A DNA stretch of 64,000 nt from an uncultured Acidobacteriota bacterium (lineage in GTDB: Bacteria > Acidobacteriota > Blastocatellia > Pyrinomonadales > Pyrinomonadaceae): assembly GCA_937873515.1 (NCBI GenBank), contig CALMYB010000006.1:186001-250000 (forward strand), written 5' to 3'. This document shows positions 33,187-41,778 of this stretch, piece after piece. Position 1 is the first letter of the stretch. The number at the start of each line of letters is the position of its first letter. The translations under genes were made by a program, and so were the position numbers. Under the pieces are notes generated by a model, which was not told the DNA's origin, searched no databases, and saw only the letters and a list, made by a program, of their open reading frames with translations.

Positions 33187-34059
33187 TTAATGCTCGCAGC
33201 CGCAGCCGCAAGAATGAATTTGAGCATGGCCGTGGGAGTGCACGTGCGTTTGCTCGTGCGAGTGGGAGAATTCTTGGCCATGCTCGTGGACACCGCAAGC
33301 CTGTTCTTGGAGAGCTCGGGCATCCGAAACCATACCGCTATCTTCCATCTCGATCGCTTTCGGGAAGAGAATATTGTTCTCGAGATGAATGTGTTGATGA
33401 AGATCTTTCTCAAGTCCTTCGATTGCGGCGAAAACCGTCTTGTACTTAAAGCAAGCATCAGGCGGAATCTCAAGATCGTTCGTTAGATCGCGGATCGCCT
33501 GAAGCATTTCCGCCGCCTTATCGTGATCGCTGACCATAACCGCTATCGGATTCCGTGTGGTGCCAAACGGTGCGGGCGGCCTCGGCATTCCGAAATTGAA
33601 CGAACTCTCCATTAGCGAGATGTACGGGAAAAGCATTCGCTCCTCTCGCTGCATATGGACCTCTAATTCACTCTTGAGCTCAGAGAAGATCCGCTGAACC
33701 TCAAATAGCTCAGGATGGTTTCCTCCATGTACCGTGCAAACCCGGTTTAAGAGGACGGCTATACGGTCGAGTTCGTCGCGGGTAAAATTATGATGGCAAC
33801 GGACGATATGGTCTGACAGAGCAGAAAGCGACATATTCGCGAAATCAAGCTCGACTGCCTCGCCGTTCTGCGGCTTCGCAACCTCGGCCGCTAAAAGATC
33901 GGACAATTCGGTAAGAGTTACCCCTTTTGTTTCGCACGCCTCGGCGATCGGCTTTTTGCCGTGACAGCAATAGTCGATCCCTAATTTCTCAAAGACCCTT
34001 TTCGCCGGCGGATATGCGACGGCATAGTCAGCGACGGTTCGTGCAGCATCAATTTCCAT
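33187..34059 (-). CDS. ric: Iron-sulfur cluster repair di-iron protein (RIC/YtfE/ScdA) with His/Cys-rich tail
   Basis: The 290-aa protein has an ScdA_N domain (RTVADYAVAYPPAKRVFEKLGIDYCCHG). A hemerythrin-like four-helix domain follows, with the expected metal-ligand histidines and glutamates (IVRCHHNFTR, VHGGNHPE, HMQREERMLFPY, SDHDKAAEML, LHQHIHLENNILFP). It repairs Fe-S clusters damaged by nitric oxide or oxidants. Typical members are about 220-245 aa. Here an extra tail of about 40 residues is crowded with His and Cys (HSHEQTHVHSHGHAQIHSCG), suggesting metal storage or delivery. It is divergent from korA, with a Crp/Fnr-type palindrome between them. Confidence 0.93.
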   Translation of the reverse strand: MEIDAARTVADYAVAYPPAKRVFEKLGIDYCCHGKKPIAEACETKGVTLTELSDLLAAEVAKPQNGEAVELDFANMSLSALSDHIVRCHHNFTRDELDRIAVLLNRVCTVHGGNHPELFEVQRIFSELKSELEVHMQREERMLFPYISLMESSFNFGMPRPPAPFGTTRNPIAVMVSDHDKAAEMLQAIRDLTNDLEIPPDACFKYKTVFAAIEGLEKDLHQHIHLENNILFPKAIEMEDSGMVSDARALQEQACGVHEHGQEFSHSHEQTHVHSHGHAQIHSCGCGCEH

Positions 34060-34192
34060 TATGAGCTCCTATTCAGCTTGCGATACCTTGCTTGATAGAT
34101 ATATCGCCGTAAAAATACTCCAAATACGGGGTCCGGATTCTATATTCACATGACCCAATGGTTGCAGTTTTCCAGATTAGCGAACCATCCAA

Positions 34193-34208
34193 TATGATTT
34201 GAATCATA
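34193..34208. promoter_or_regulatory. Crp/Fnr-type palindrome between ric and korA
   Basis: TATGAT-TTGA-ATCATA is a perfect 6+6 palindrome of the same layout as the sites at 26051 and 26867 (C/G in place of T/A at the inner position). It is about 135 nt from the ric start and 145 nt from korA. The rest of the 294-bp gap is AT-rich with no gene. Confidence 0.6.
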
Positions 34209-34353
34209 AAGATAAAAATATTTGTCGGAAAGTGTCATTTAGCGGCACAAAGACCTTTGTTTTTCCCAAATTAACCCCTAAAATCGATGTGGAACAATGA
34301 GCGGATGCGAAGGCGTGTCGGCATTCACAACCGGCTAGTTAGAGAATCATAGG

Positions 34354-36246
34354 ATGACAAAGATCAACGATTTCGTAGTTCGTTTCGCGAACGTGAATGG
34401 GACGGGTTCGGCCTCAGCCAACGCACTTTTTACACGTTCGGTCTTTCGAATGGGAGTACCGGTAACGCCGAAGAATATTTTCCCCTCGAACATTCAAGGA
34501 CTGCCCACTTGGTATGAGGTGCGCGTGTCGGAGAAAGGCAATCTTGGGCGCCGGGATGGTGTCGACCTGGCCGTTGCCGTCAACCCACAGTCGATGAAAA
34601 AGGACTACGCGGACGTTATGCCCGGAGGATACTTCGTTTATGACAGCTCGAAGCCCTTGCCTCGAGGATATGATCGCACAGATATCGAACATATCGCGAT
34701 CCCGCTGATGGAGCTTGCTAACGCTGAGTTTACGGATGCAAGACAACGTCAGCTGTTTAAGAATATCATCTATATTGGGGCCCTCGTCGCCTTATTCAAT
34801 ATCGAGTTCCCGGTAATCGAACAACTCATCGGAGAGCAGTTTCGCGGGAAGGAGAAGCTGATCGCGCCGAATATCAAGGCATTGAAGATCGGTGAGCGAT
34901 GGGTTCTCGACAATCTTAAGGCCGAGAGTTTTACATTGAGTGTTGAACGTCGTGATCTTCTAAAGGGGAAGATACTATACAACGGCAATTCGGCGTGCGC
35001 ACTTGGAGCGATCTACGGCGGAGCGACCGTGGCGGCGTGGTATCCGATCACCCCTTCAACCTCGGTGGTCGACGCCTTTGCGAAATACGCGAGGAAATAT
35101 AGAGTCGACCCGGACTCAGGGAAGAACAATTACGCGATAGTCCAGGCGGAAGATGAGCTTGCCGCTATCGGTATGGTCATGGGAGCCTCGTGGAACGGTG
35201 CTCGTTCTTTTACGGCGACGAGCGGCCCTGGAGTTTCTCTAATGAGTGAATTCCTGGGCCTCGGATATTTTGCGGAGATTCCGAGTGTACTAATAGATGT
35301 CCAGCGAACCGGGCCTTCAACAGGGATGCCGACGCGAACGCAGCAGTCCGATCTGCTTGCAACGGCGTATGCGTCGCATGGCGATACGAAACATCCACTC
35401 TTACTCCCGGCTACCCCGAAGGAATGTTTTGAAATGACGGCGATGGCATTCGACCTGGCCGAACGCCTGCAGACGCCCGTGATCATCGTAACGGACCTTG
35501 ACCTTGGGATGAATGATCATATTACAGATCAGTTGACGTGGGACGATTCGAAGGCCTATGACCGCGGCAAAGTGCTTTCTGCTGCACAGCTGGATGCGAT
35601 CTACGGCGCCTCAAATACCAACGGCGGATCAGCAGAAGATCTGGATAGCGCGGATTTAGCCGGCTTCAACGGCCGATTCGGCCGCTATCTCGACATAGAC
35701 GGCGACGGCATCCCGTACCGAACCATTCCTGCCACGCACGTAACTCGCGGGGCATTCACCACACGCGGCTCTTCAAGAGATGAGTATGCGATCTACACAG
35801 AAGACGGTGACGCATATAAACGAAACGTCGATCGCCTTGCCCTAAAGTTCAAGACCGCAAAGAGCCTCGTCCCGCAGCCGGAATTCATCGCGGCCGGGGA
35901 ACGAACCGCCGGTTTCGACGTCTGCAAGAGTTCAAAGGACGGGATCATCTATTTTGGCACGTCCACGTACGCGGCAATGGAGGCGATGGAGATGTTTCAA
36001 GCCGACGGCACTAAAGTTGACGCCATGCGGCCGCGGGCGTTTCCATTCGGCGAGGCGTTCTCCGAATTCGTCGCGGCGCACGACCGGATATTTGTAGTCG
36101 AGCAAAATCGTGATGCCCAGTTCCGCAGCCTTATTATGATCGAACTAGGCACTGATCCGGCAAAGCTCATCTCGGTGCTCAACTACGACGGAACACCTAT
36201 CACAGCCGATAACATCTACGGTCAAATAAAGACCGCAATGGCGTGA
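34354..36246 (+). CDS. korA: 2-oxoacid:ferredoxin oxidoreductase, fused gamma-alpha subunit
   Basis: The enzyme interconverts a 2-oxoacid (probably 2-oxoglutarate) and CO2 with an acyl-CoA using ferredoxin. This 630-aa protein is the fused form: a gamma domain at residues 1-185 (RFANVNGTGSASANALFTRS), then the alpha domain starting near residue 205 (GNSACALGAIYGGATVAAWYPITPSTS, AEDELAAIGMVMGASWNGAR, ATSGPGVSLMSEFLGLG). There is also a C-terminal domain (GTSTYAAMEAMEMF). The beta subunit gene lies 3.7 kb downstream rather than adjacent. The reductive/oxidative TCA branch or amino-acid synthesis are possible roles. Confidence 0.93.
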   Translation: MTKINDFVVRFANVNGTGSASANALFTRSVFRMGVPVTPKNIFPSNIQGLPTWYEVRVSEKGNLGRRDGVDLAVAVNPQSMKKDYADVMPGGYFVYDSSKPLPRGYDRTDIEHIAIPLMELANAEFTDARQRQLFKNIIYIGALVALFNIEFPVIEQLIGEQFRGKEKLIAPNIKALKIGERWVLDNLKAESFTLSVERRDLLKGKILYNGNSACALGAIYGGATVAAWYPITPSTSVVDAFAKYARKYRVDPDSGKNNYAIVQAEDELAAIGMVMGASWNGARSFTATSGPGVSLMSEFLGLGYFAEIPSVLIDVQRTGPSTGMPTRTQQSDLLATAYASHGDTKHPLLLPATPKECFEMTAMAFDLAERLQTPVIIVTDLDLGMNDHITDQLTWDDSKAYDRGKVLSAAQLDAIYGASNTNGGSAEDLDSADLAGFNGRFGRYLDIDGDGIPYRTIPATHVTRGAFTTRGSSRDEYAIYTEDGDAYKRNVDRLALKFKTAKSLVPQPEFIAAGERTAGFDVCKSSKDGIIYFGTSTYAAMEAMEMFQADGTKVDAMRPRAFPFGEAFSEFVAAHDRIFVVEQNRDAQFRSLIMIELGTDPAKLISVLNYDGTPITADNIYGQIKTAMA

Positions 36247-36266
36247 AGGGACCTGAGCTAGCTGCA

Positions 36267-37361
36267 TCAGACTCGCCTGACCGCCTTTCCGATCCGGTCT
36301 GACGCATTGTAGAGCGTCCTAAGCGGCACAAGGTTGAACAGCTTATAGTCACCGACGGCCGCTAGGCCGCTCGATGCAATACAACCGCATTGCGAACAGT
36401 CGGGCGTCCCGCCGAACTGGCAAGGCGTAACCTTGCTCACGAGATCGGCCGTATAATTCAGTGTCGTCCGTGAGAAGATGCACTCGCTCGGCGATTTCGG
36501 CGGTCGGCGATAGCCATTCGCTACCAGGTCATTGAAGACGAGTTTCGGGAATCGTTCGCGCAGAACGACCATGCTGTCGATCAGATGTGTGCGGGCTTCA
36601 GGCGAAAGTATCTCGACATCGTCGGCTCCCATCTGCGGGGTAAAGATGCTGATCCAGATCTGCCGAACTTCCTCGCGTGCCGACCAGAATGCAAGGAATT
36701 CCTCATAGTATCCGGTTCGTTCTGCGGTCTGAGAAGTTACCGTGCAGTGGACGGTGATCGAGTGTCCCTCGATGTTCCGCAAGATCCGTTCGTATGTCGC
36801 TGGTTTGCGCCGTGCGTCGTGCTCAGGCTGAAGGCCGTCAATCGAGACGACGATATAGAGATCGTCGATCGAATTCCATTCCTGCGGGATCTCGCGCACC
36901 GCACTCGTCACTAATTGGACAGCGATCCCTTTCTCACTCAAGATCGGCAGCAGTGTATTGAGCTCGCGAAAACGCACCAAGGGTTCACCGCCGACTATCG
37001 AAAGGTGCAATGGTTTGTGATGGTCCACGAGAGCCAGAACCTTCTTTACCAACTCATCGCTCTTAAAATCAGAGAGTTCGCGAAGATTTCCCGCCCCATT
37101 CAAATGTTCAGGCTCGTAAGCGTAGCAACCGGGACATCGAAGCGGACATTCACGCGTGATCTCGATCGAGAGATTAGGATAGCGGCCTGAGAGTATCTTC
37201 CCCCAAGCACGTATTACATCAGATCTATTCAATAAGCCTCGCTGAAGGGCATCACCTGTGCAGTCTGCGATCTTCGCACACCCCTGAATTTTCCGGCCTA
37301 ACTGCATAAGCCGTTTACGGTTAAAAGTGAATATCGACGCTGTCGTGAACGCCGGTGTCAA
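36267..37361 (-). CDS. Radical SAM protein
   Basis: The protein is up to 364 aa. It has the radical-SAM cluster motif CPLRCPGCYAYEP, the GGEP motif (IVGGEPLVRF) and a VSIDGLQPEHDARR strand typical of the SPASM-related group. Extra cysteines in the C-terminal part (CIFSRTTLNYTADLVSKVTPC, CSQCGC) may bind a second cluster. No peptide precursor or other modification partner is seen. The start is unsure: a TTG at 37361, or the ATG giving MQLGRKIQG 18 codons later. It is convergent with korA and lies between korA and korB. Confidence 0.85.
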   Translation of the reverse strand: MTPAFTTASIFTFNRKRLMQLGRKIQGCAKIADCTGDALQRGLLNRSDVIRAWGKILSGRYPNLSIEITRECPLRCPGCYAYEPEHLNGAGNLRELSDFKSDELVKKVLALVDHHKPLHLSIVGGEPLVRFRELNTLLPILSEKGIAVQLVTSAVREIPQEWNSIDDLYIVVSIDGLQPEHDARRKPATYERILRNIEGHSITVHCTVTSQTAERTGYYEEFLAFWSAREEVRQIWISIFTPQMGADDVEILSPEARTHLIDSMVVLRERFPKLVFNDLVANGYRRPPKSPSECIFSRTTLNYTADLVSKVTPCQFGGTPDCSQCGCIASSGLAAVGDYKLFNLVPLRTLYNASDRIGKAVRRV

Positions 37362-37665
37362 AGGAACCCATTTCTTCTCACAAAGGGCTGAGGAGGGGAT
37401 TAAGTACTATTCTACATTGCCGCAACAGCATTTGCGACATCCGCTTTCACGCTTCTAACTTCTCCGGCCAGGCAACGACCCGACCGCCGTTCGCGGACCA
37501 TCGATATTCACGGTACTCAACCGCCTTTTCTCTGGGCTTGACATTATTACCAACGAGAGTATTCTTAGCGCATCTTCCCGCGAAATAGCTTGGCTGAAGG
37601 TGTCGGCTGGGAGCCAGTCGAGGCTGGCCATAAGTGTTTTTCCTTAAACTTTGAGGTGACCATTC
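37362..37665. promoter_or_regulatory. Intergenic region with candidate promoter
   Basis: This 304-bp gap holds a good sigma-70 promoter, TTGACA (37538-37543) and TATTCT (37560-37565) with 16 bp between, reading towards the lipoprotein gene about 100 nt downstream. A GGAGGGG-like stretch near 37391 has no following gene. Nothing else is recognised. Confidence 0.5.
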
Positions 37666-38694
37666 ATGAAACGTTCAAGTTTAGCGATCTTCCTGGCAGC
37701 GGCAGCTCTAGGACTATCAGCTTGCGGAGCACCGGCCGCGAATTCGACGGCCAATACCACTAACTCAAATGCCAATGCGGCCAAGCCCGCGGCAGCTGCA
37801 CCTACGGCAGATGCCTTAATGGCTCTCGATAAGCAATTCGGAGATGCCTGGGCTAAGGGCGACTCCAGATTCTTCGAAGAGAATCTTTCTGACAAGTTCG
37901 TTGACTTTTCAAACGGGCATCGTTCGAATAAGGCGGAATCCGTAAAGATGATAGCTGGATACAAATGTGACGTTAAGTCGCAATCCAGTTCAGAGCCGCA
38001 GATGTCCCGGATCGACGACAACACTTATGTCCTTAGCTACAAGAGTACGGTCGATGGTACATGCGCCGGGCCCGACGGCAAGAGCGAGAAAGTGCCGAGC
38101 CCGACCCAGGCAGTGAGTGTATTCGTGCGAGACGGTGAGAAATGGAAGGCTGTCTTCCATGGAGAGAATCCGATCATGGCTCCACCCGCATCCGAAACCG
38201 GCGCCGTGCCGCCAGCTGAGAAAAAAGCTGAGCCAAAGGCCGCAGAACCCAAGAAAGAAGAGCCCAAGAAAGAAGAAGCCCCTGCACCAGCAGAGGCGTC
38301 GAAGGGCGATGCAAACACCGAAGCCCTGGGGAAACTGCATTCAAGCGGCTGGGAAGCCTTTAAGAACAAGGATGCTAAATGGTTTGAGTCGAATACCACC
38401 AAGGATCTTTCCTTTGTTGATCCGGCGGGTGGTTGGCATTCCGGCCAGTCCGCGGTCATAAAGATCTGGACCGTGGATATGAAGTGCGAAGGTATTACAA
38501 AAACCTCGTTCTCCGACGCGTTCGCATCTGCCGTTTCACCGACTGTTGAGATCCTGACCGGCAAAGGCGAGGCCGACGGAAGCTGCGACGGCCAAAAGAA
38601 CGGGTCGCTCTTCCAGACCGCGTTCTTTGTCAAAGAAGGCGACGCTTGGAAACTTGCCTTCATGTTTGAGGCGCTGCCCACGCCGGGGGCATAA
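37666..38694 (+). CDS. Lipoprotein with two SnoaL/DUF4440-like domains
   Basis: The 342-aa protein has a lipoprotein signal (lipobox LSAC, Cys about residue 20) and an Asn/Ala/Thr-rich linker. Two NTF2-like domains follow (ALDKQFGDAWAKGDSRFFEENL with VSVFVRDGEKWKAVFHGEN; LHSSGWEAFKNKDAKWFES with TAFFVKEGDAWKLAFMFE). They are joined by a long Pro/Glu/Lys/Ala linker (EPKKEEPKKEEAPAPAE). Each domain carries a conserved Cys pair. It is likely anchored in a membrane and binds a small ligand; the function is unknown. Confidence 0.82.
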   Translation: MKRSSLAIFLAAAALGLSACGAPAANSTANTTNSNANAAKPAAAAPTADALMALDKQFGDAWAKGDSRFFEENLSDKFVDFSNGHRSNKAESVKMIAGYKCDVKSQSSSEPQMSRIDDNTYVLSYKSTVDGTCAGPDGKSEKVPSPTQAVSVFVRDGEKWKAVFHGENPIMAPPASETGAVPPAEKKAEPKAAEPKKEEPKKEEAPAPAEASKGDANTEALGKLHSSGWEAFKNKDAKWFESNTTKDLSFVDPAGGWHSGQSAVIKIWTVDMKCEGITKTSFSDAFASAVSPTVEILTGKGEADGSCDGQKNGSLFQTAFFVKEGDAWKLAFMFEALPTPGA

Positions 38695-38723
38695 GCCTCT
38701 GCCCTTCAATCGTGATCCACACG

Positions 38724-38756
38724 GGCTGCCGCTTCCGTCTCGAGACGTCGGCAGCC
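38724..38756 (+). terminator. Candidate terminator hairpin
   Basis: The stem GGCTGCCG/CGGCAGCC has an inner CGTCTCGAGACG palindrome and is followed by TATCTTCTT. It lies 30 nt after the lipoprotein stop. Confidence 0.5.
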
Positions 38757-38833
38757 TATCTTCTTGATGCAGCAGCCTCCGGAATTTTTTTGCACCAACA
38801 CAAAATATGTCTTGCAATGCGTGTTGCATCTAT

Positions 38834-38853
38834 GCTACATTGTATTATGTAGC
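38834..38853. promoter_or_regulatory. Candidate operator GCTACA-N8-TGTAGC
   Basis: This perfect 6+6 inverted repeat lies in an AT-rich patch about 80-100 nt before the hydrolase gene. No regulator is known. Confidence 0.4.
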
Positions 38854-38932
38854 GTCATCTATTGTACGCAACAGAATGAATGACACATTTGGATAGATCA
38901 GGTCGGCAGGCGTCCTTGGGGATATCGTGTTT

Positions 38933-39859
38933 ATGAGATCGAATAGTCAGAAGAGCAGTTTGGACGACATAAGACACCGTGCGAAGATCCTCGTCGGGAT
39001 ATCGATCTGCAGTTTGATATTCCTTGGGGTAGCGACATTTGCACAGGGCGGAAAGGTCACGGGAATGAGTTCAAGGAAAGATAATTTCAAAAGCGGTTAT
39101 TCCAAGGTAAATGGAATGCGGATGTATTACGAGATCCACGGTGAAGGCCTGCCACTGGTTTTGATCCATGGCGGCGGCTCGACGATAAGGACGAGTTTTG
39201 GACGTTTGCTGCCGATCATTTCGAAGCAGTTTAAGGTCATCGCCGTGGAACTGCAGGCGCATGGCCGTACAGAGGATCGAGACGCTCCCGAAAGTTTTGA
39301 GCAGGATGCCGACGACGTTGCCGCCCTTTTACACAATCTGAAGATTTCGAAAACACACGTTCTCGGGTTTAGCAATGGCGGCAGCACCGCAATGCAGATC
39401 GCTTATCGGCATCCTGAACTGGTGGATAGGCTGATCGTTGCCTCCGCCTTTTACAAGCGAGAAGGCCTGCAGCCGGGTCTTCTCGATAACATTCGCAACG
39501 CAACCTTCGATGTTATGCCGCAAGTTTTTAAGGATGAGTTTTTGAGGGTCAATCCCGATCCTAAGAAACTGCAAACGATGTTTGAGAAAGACCGTGATCG
39601 AATGGCAACATTCAAAGATTGGGACGACAGCATCTTGCGGTCGATCAGATCGCCGACGCTCCTTATTACCGGCGACCGTGACGTTGCGACGCCCGAACAC
39701 ACAGTTGCGATGTCTCGCCTTATCCCAAACTGCCGCCTTTTGATCCTTCCTGCGGGACACGGCCAATATATCGGAGCCGCCGAAGCCCCTGCGCCCGAAG
39801 ACAATATGCTCGACTTGACGGCGGACCTAATATCGCGATTTTTAAGAGATGGGAGTTGA
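38933..39859 (+). CDS. Secreted alpha/beta hydrolase
   Basis: The predicted protein is about 308 aa. It has a signal/anchor helix ending TFAQGG, an oxyanion loop LIHGGGS, nucleophile elbow GFSNGGS, acid TGDRDVATP, and a C-terminal histidine in PAGHGQYI. It is a paralogue of the hydrolase at 24588 (both have a YYEIHGEG opening and a VELQAHGRT / VEMQGHGRT strand). The start is the ATG at 38933 or a GTG two codons earlier. The natural substrate is unknown. It sits between the lipoprotein and korB without clear link to either. Confidence 0.85.
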   Translation: MRSNSQKSSLDDIRHRAKILVGISICSLIFLGVATFAQGGKVTGMSSRKDNFKSGYSKVNGMRMYYEIHGEGLPLVLIHGGGSTIRTSFGRLLPIISKQFKVIAVELQAHGRTEDRDAPESFEQDADDVAALLHNLKISKTHVLGFSNGGSTAMQIAYRHPELVDRLIVASAFYKREGLQPGLLDNIRNATFDVMPQVFKDEFLRVNPDPKKLQTMFEKDRDRMATFKDWDDSILRSIRSPTLLITGDRDVATPEHTVAMSRLIPNCRLLILPAGHGQYIGAAEAPAPEDNMLDLTADLISRFLRDGS

Positions 39860-39921
39860 TGCGAGTGCGAGCATTAGCCTAAGGCAGCGATTAGTTTTCG
39901 ACTCCGTGGTAGAATGAGACT

Positions 39922-40974
39922 ATGACTTACCTCCGATCGAAATTTCGGCATCCGGCGTTGCCCAAGAATGAGCTTGGGTACACAGTGGACTATTACGAAG
40001 GGAACTTGAGCACGCTTTGTGCTGGCTGCGGTCACGATTCGATCAACGCCTCGATCGTCGAGGCTTGTTGGGGGCTGAATATCGAGCCGCACAAGGTCGC
40101 AAAGCTCTCGGGCATCGGCTGCTCGTCGAAGTCTCCGGCGTATTTCTTGTCGAACTCCCACGGATTCAATTCCGTTCACGGGCGAATGCCGTCGGTCGCG
40201 ACGGGTGCGTATCTGGCGAATCGGGATCTGATCTATTTCGGCGTCTCGGGCGACGGTGACACGGCGTCGATCGGAATGGGGCAGTTCGTTCACGCGATAA
40301 GACGCAATCTGAAGATGGTCTATCTCGTGATGAATAACGGCTGCTACGGCCTGACGAAAGGCCAGGATTCGGCGACGGCCGATCTTGGATCGAAGAGTAA
40401 GGCGGGAAGCGTGAATCCTTTTGAGGCGATCGATCTTGCCGGAATGGCGATAGAGCTGGGAGCAACATTTGTTGCACAAAGTTTTTCGGGAGATAAGGAA
40501 CAACTCGTTCCGCTGATGAAAGCGGCAATGCTCCACAACGGCTTTGCACTGCTCAATGTCATCAGTCCATGTGTAACCTTTAATAATAATCCGGGTTCGA
40601 CCAAATCCTACGATTACGTTCGCGAACATATGGAGACTGCGGGGCTGGTGGATTTCGTTCCGATCTCCCGTGAGATCTTAGCGACGTATGAGGCCGGAAG
40701 CGTGCAGGATCTCCTGATGCACGACGGCTCGAAGATCTTCCTGCACAAACTTGCTAAGGATTGGGACCCGAATGATCGGCTTTCGGCCATTACGGCCCTT
40801 CATAAGGCCAGACAACGGCAAGAGGTACTGACCGGATTGCTTTACATAAACGAGGATTCAACGGAGCTTCATTCCACCCTGAACACGTCGGAAATCCCGT
40901 TAAATCAGCTGGAAAAGGCCGTGCTTTGCCCTGGGAGCGAGGTGCTCGCGAATATCAATCAAGGACTTCAATAG
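39922..40974 (+). CDS. korB: 2-oxoacid:ferredoxin oxidoreductase beta subunit
   Basis: The 350-aa protein is the thiamine-diphosphate and [4Fe-4S]-carrying subunit. It shows LCAGCGHDSINASIVEACW near the start, GIGCSSKSPAYFL, the ThDP motif GDGDTASIGMGQFVHAIRRN with the MNNGCYGLTKGQ segment, and a C-terminal helical cap. It pairs with the korA product at 34354. Separation of the two genes by three others is unusual. No third (ferredoxin) subunit gene is found next to either. Confidence 0.94.
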   Translation: MTYLRSKFRHPALPKNELGYTVDYYEGNLSTLCAGCGHDSINASIVEACWGLNIEPHKVAKLSGIGCSSKSPAYFLSNSHGFNSVHGRMPSVATGAYLANRDLIYFGVSGDGDTASIGMGQFVHAIRRNLKMVYLVMNNGCYGLTKGQDSATADLGSKSKAGSVNPFEAIDLAGMAIELGATFVAQSFSGDKEQLVPLMKAAMLHNGFALLNVISPCVTFNNNPGSTKSYDYVREHMETAGLVDFVPISREILATYEAGSVQDLLMHDGSKIFLHKLAKDWDPNDRLSAITALHKARQRQEVLTGLLYINEDSTELHSTLNTSEIPLNQLEKAVLCPGSEVLANINQGLQ

Positions 40975-40977
40975 CGG

Positions 40978-41622
40978 CTACTGACGAGCCTCGACTATTG
41001 TATTCAGGACGCGGCGTGCTGCCGCCGTTACGTCACTTGCCCGCCTATCACGGATGGCCGAAAGATCGACCAGATCCGATCCAAGGCCGACGGCCATAAC
41101 TCCTGCTGTTATATATTCGCCAACCGTATGGGTCGTTATCCCGCCAGTCGGAACAAGCTTTAGATCAGGAAATGGAGCTCGAAGCGACCGGATATAGTCC
41201 GCTCCTCCGACCGCGCTCACGGGAAACACCTTTACGACATCGACGCCGAGTTCAAGGGCCGTCGTGATCTCCGTCGGCGTCAACACTCCAGGTATAACAA
41301 GTGTTTCATTCTCTGCACAAACGCGGATCACCTCCGGAACCGTCGCCGGGCTGATGATAAATGTCGCTCCTGCATCTATACAACGCTGTGCATCAACGGC
41401 CGACATTACGGTTCCCGCACCGACAAGAACATCCGGCCGCTCTCTAGCTAACTGAGCGATAAGTGCGACCGCATTCGGGATCGTCAGCGTAATCTCAACC
41501 GTATCGATTCCGCCTTCACAAATGGCATCGATAGCTCCGCGAGCGTCCTCAGCAGAACCTGCCCGGACCACCGGAAGCACTCCGGTCCTTGATATACGCG
41601 AAATTGTTTCGGCTTTTGTCAT
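40978..41622 (-). CDS. eda: 2-dehydro-3-deoxyphosphogluconate (KDPG) aldolase
   Basis: The 214-aa class I aldolase cleaves KDPG to pyruvate and glyceraldehyde-3-phosphate. It has VLPVVRAGSAEDARGAI, a catalytic Glu in VEITLTIPNA, VGAGTVMSAVDAQRCIDAGA, and the Schiff-base Lys in VVKVFPVSAVGG, plus VPTGGITTHTVGEYI. The length is as expected. It is divergent from the KDG kinase gene across 156 bp, a pairing that defines the last two steps of the uronate and Entner-Doudoroff-type routes. Confidence 0.95.
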   Translation of the reverse strand: MTKAETISRISRTGVLPVVRAGSAEDARGAIDAICEGGIDTVEITLTIPNAVALIAQLARERPDVLVGAGTVMSAVDAQRCIDAGATFIISPATVPEVIRVCAENETLVIPGVLTPTEITTALELGVDVVKVFPVSAVGGADYIRSLRAPFPDLKLVPTGGITTHTVGEYITAGVMAVGLGSDLVDLSAIRDRRASDVTAAARRVLNTIVEARQ

Positions 41623-41778
41623 CGATTTCTATTACACTCCCTGTCGGCTTTTTGAGACTTTGAGTATAAGCAAACCGTCCGTGAGTGTGAAAGCCTACTC
41701 GCCAGCGGTGGTGAATTGCGAATTTTGCTGATTCAATTTAATCTCAGCTATGGGCGTGAAGATCACGAAACTTGATCA

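Noticed and set aside
41634..41660. Sequence resembling family 2 repeat (ACACTCCCTGTCGGC)
   Set aside because: Only about 15 bases resemble the repeat, with differences; it may be a decayed copy but is too short to claim.
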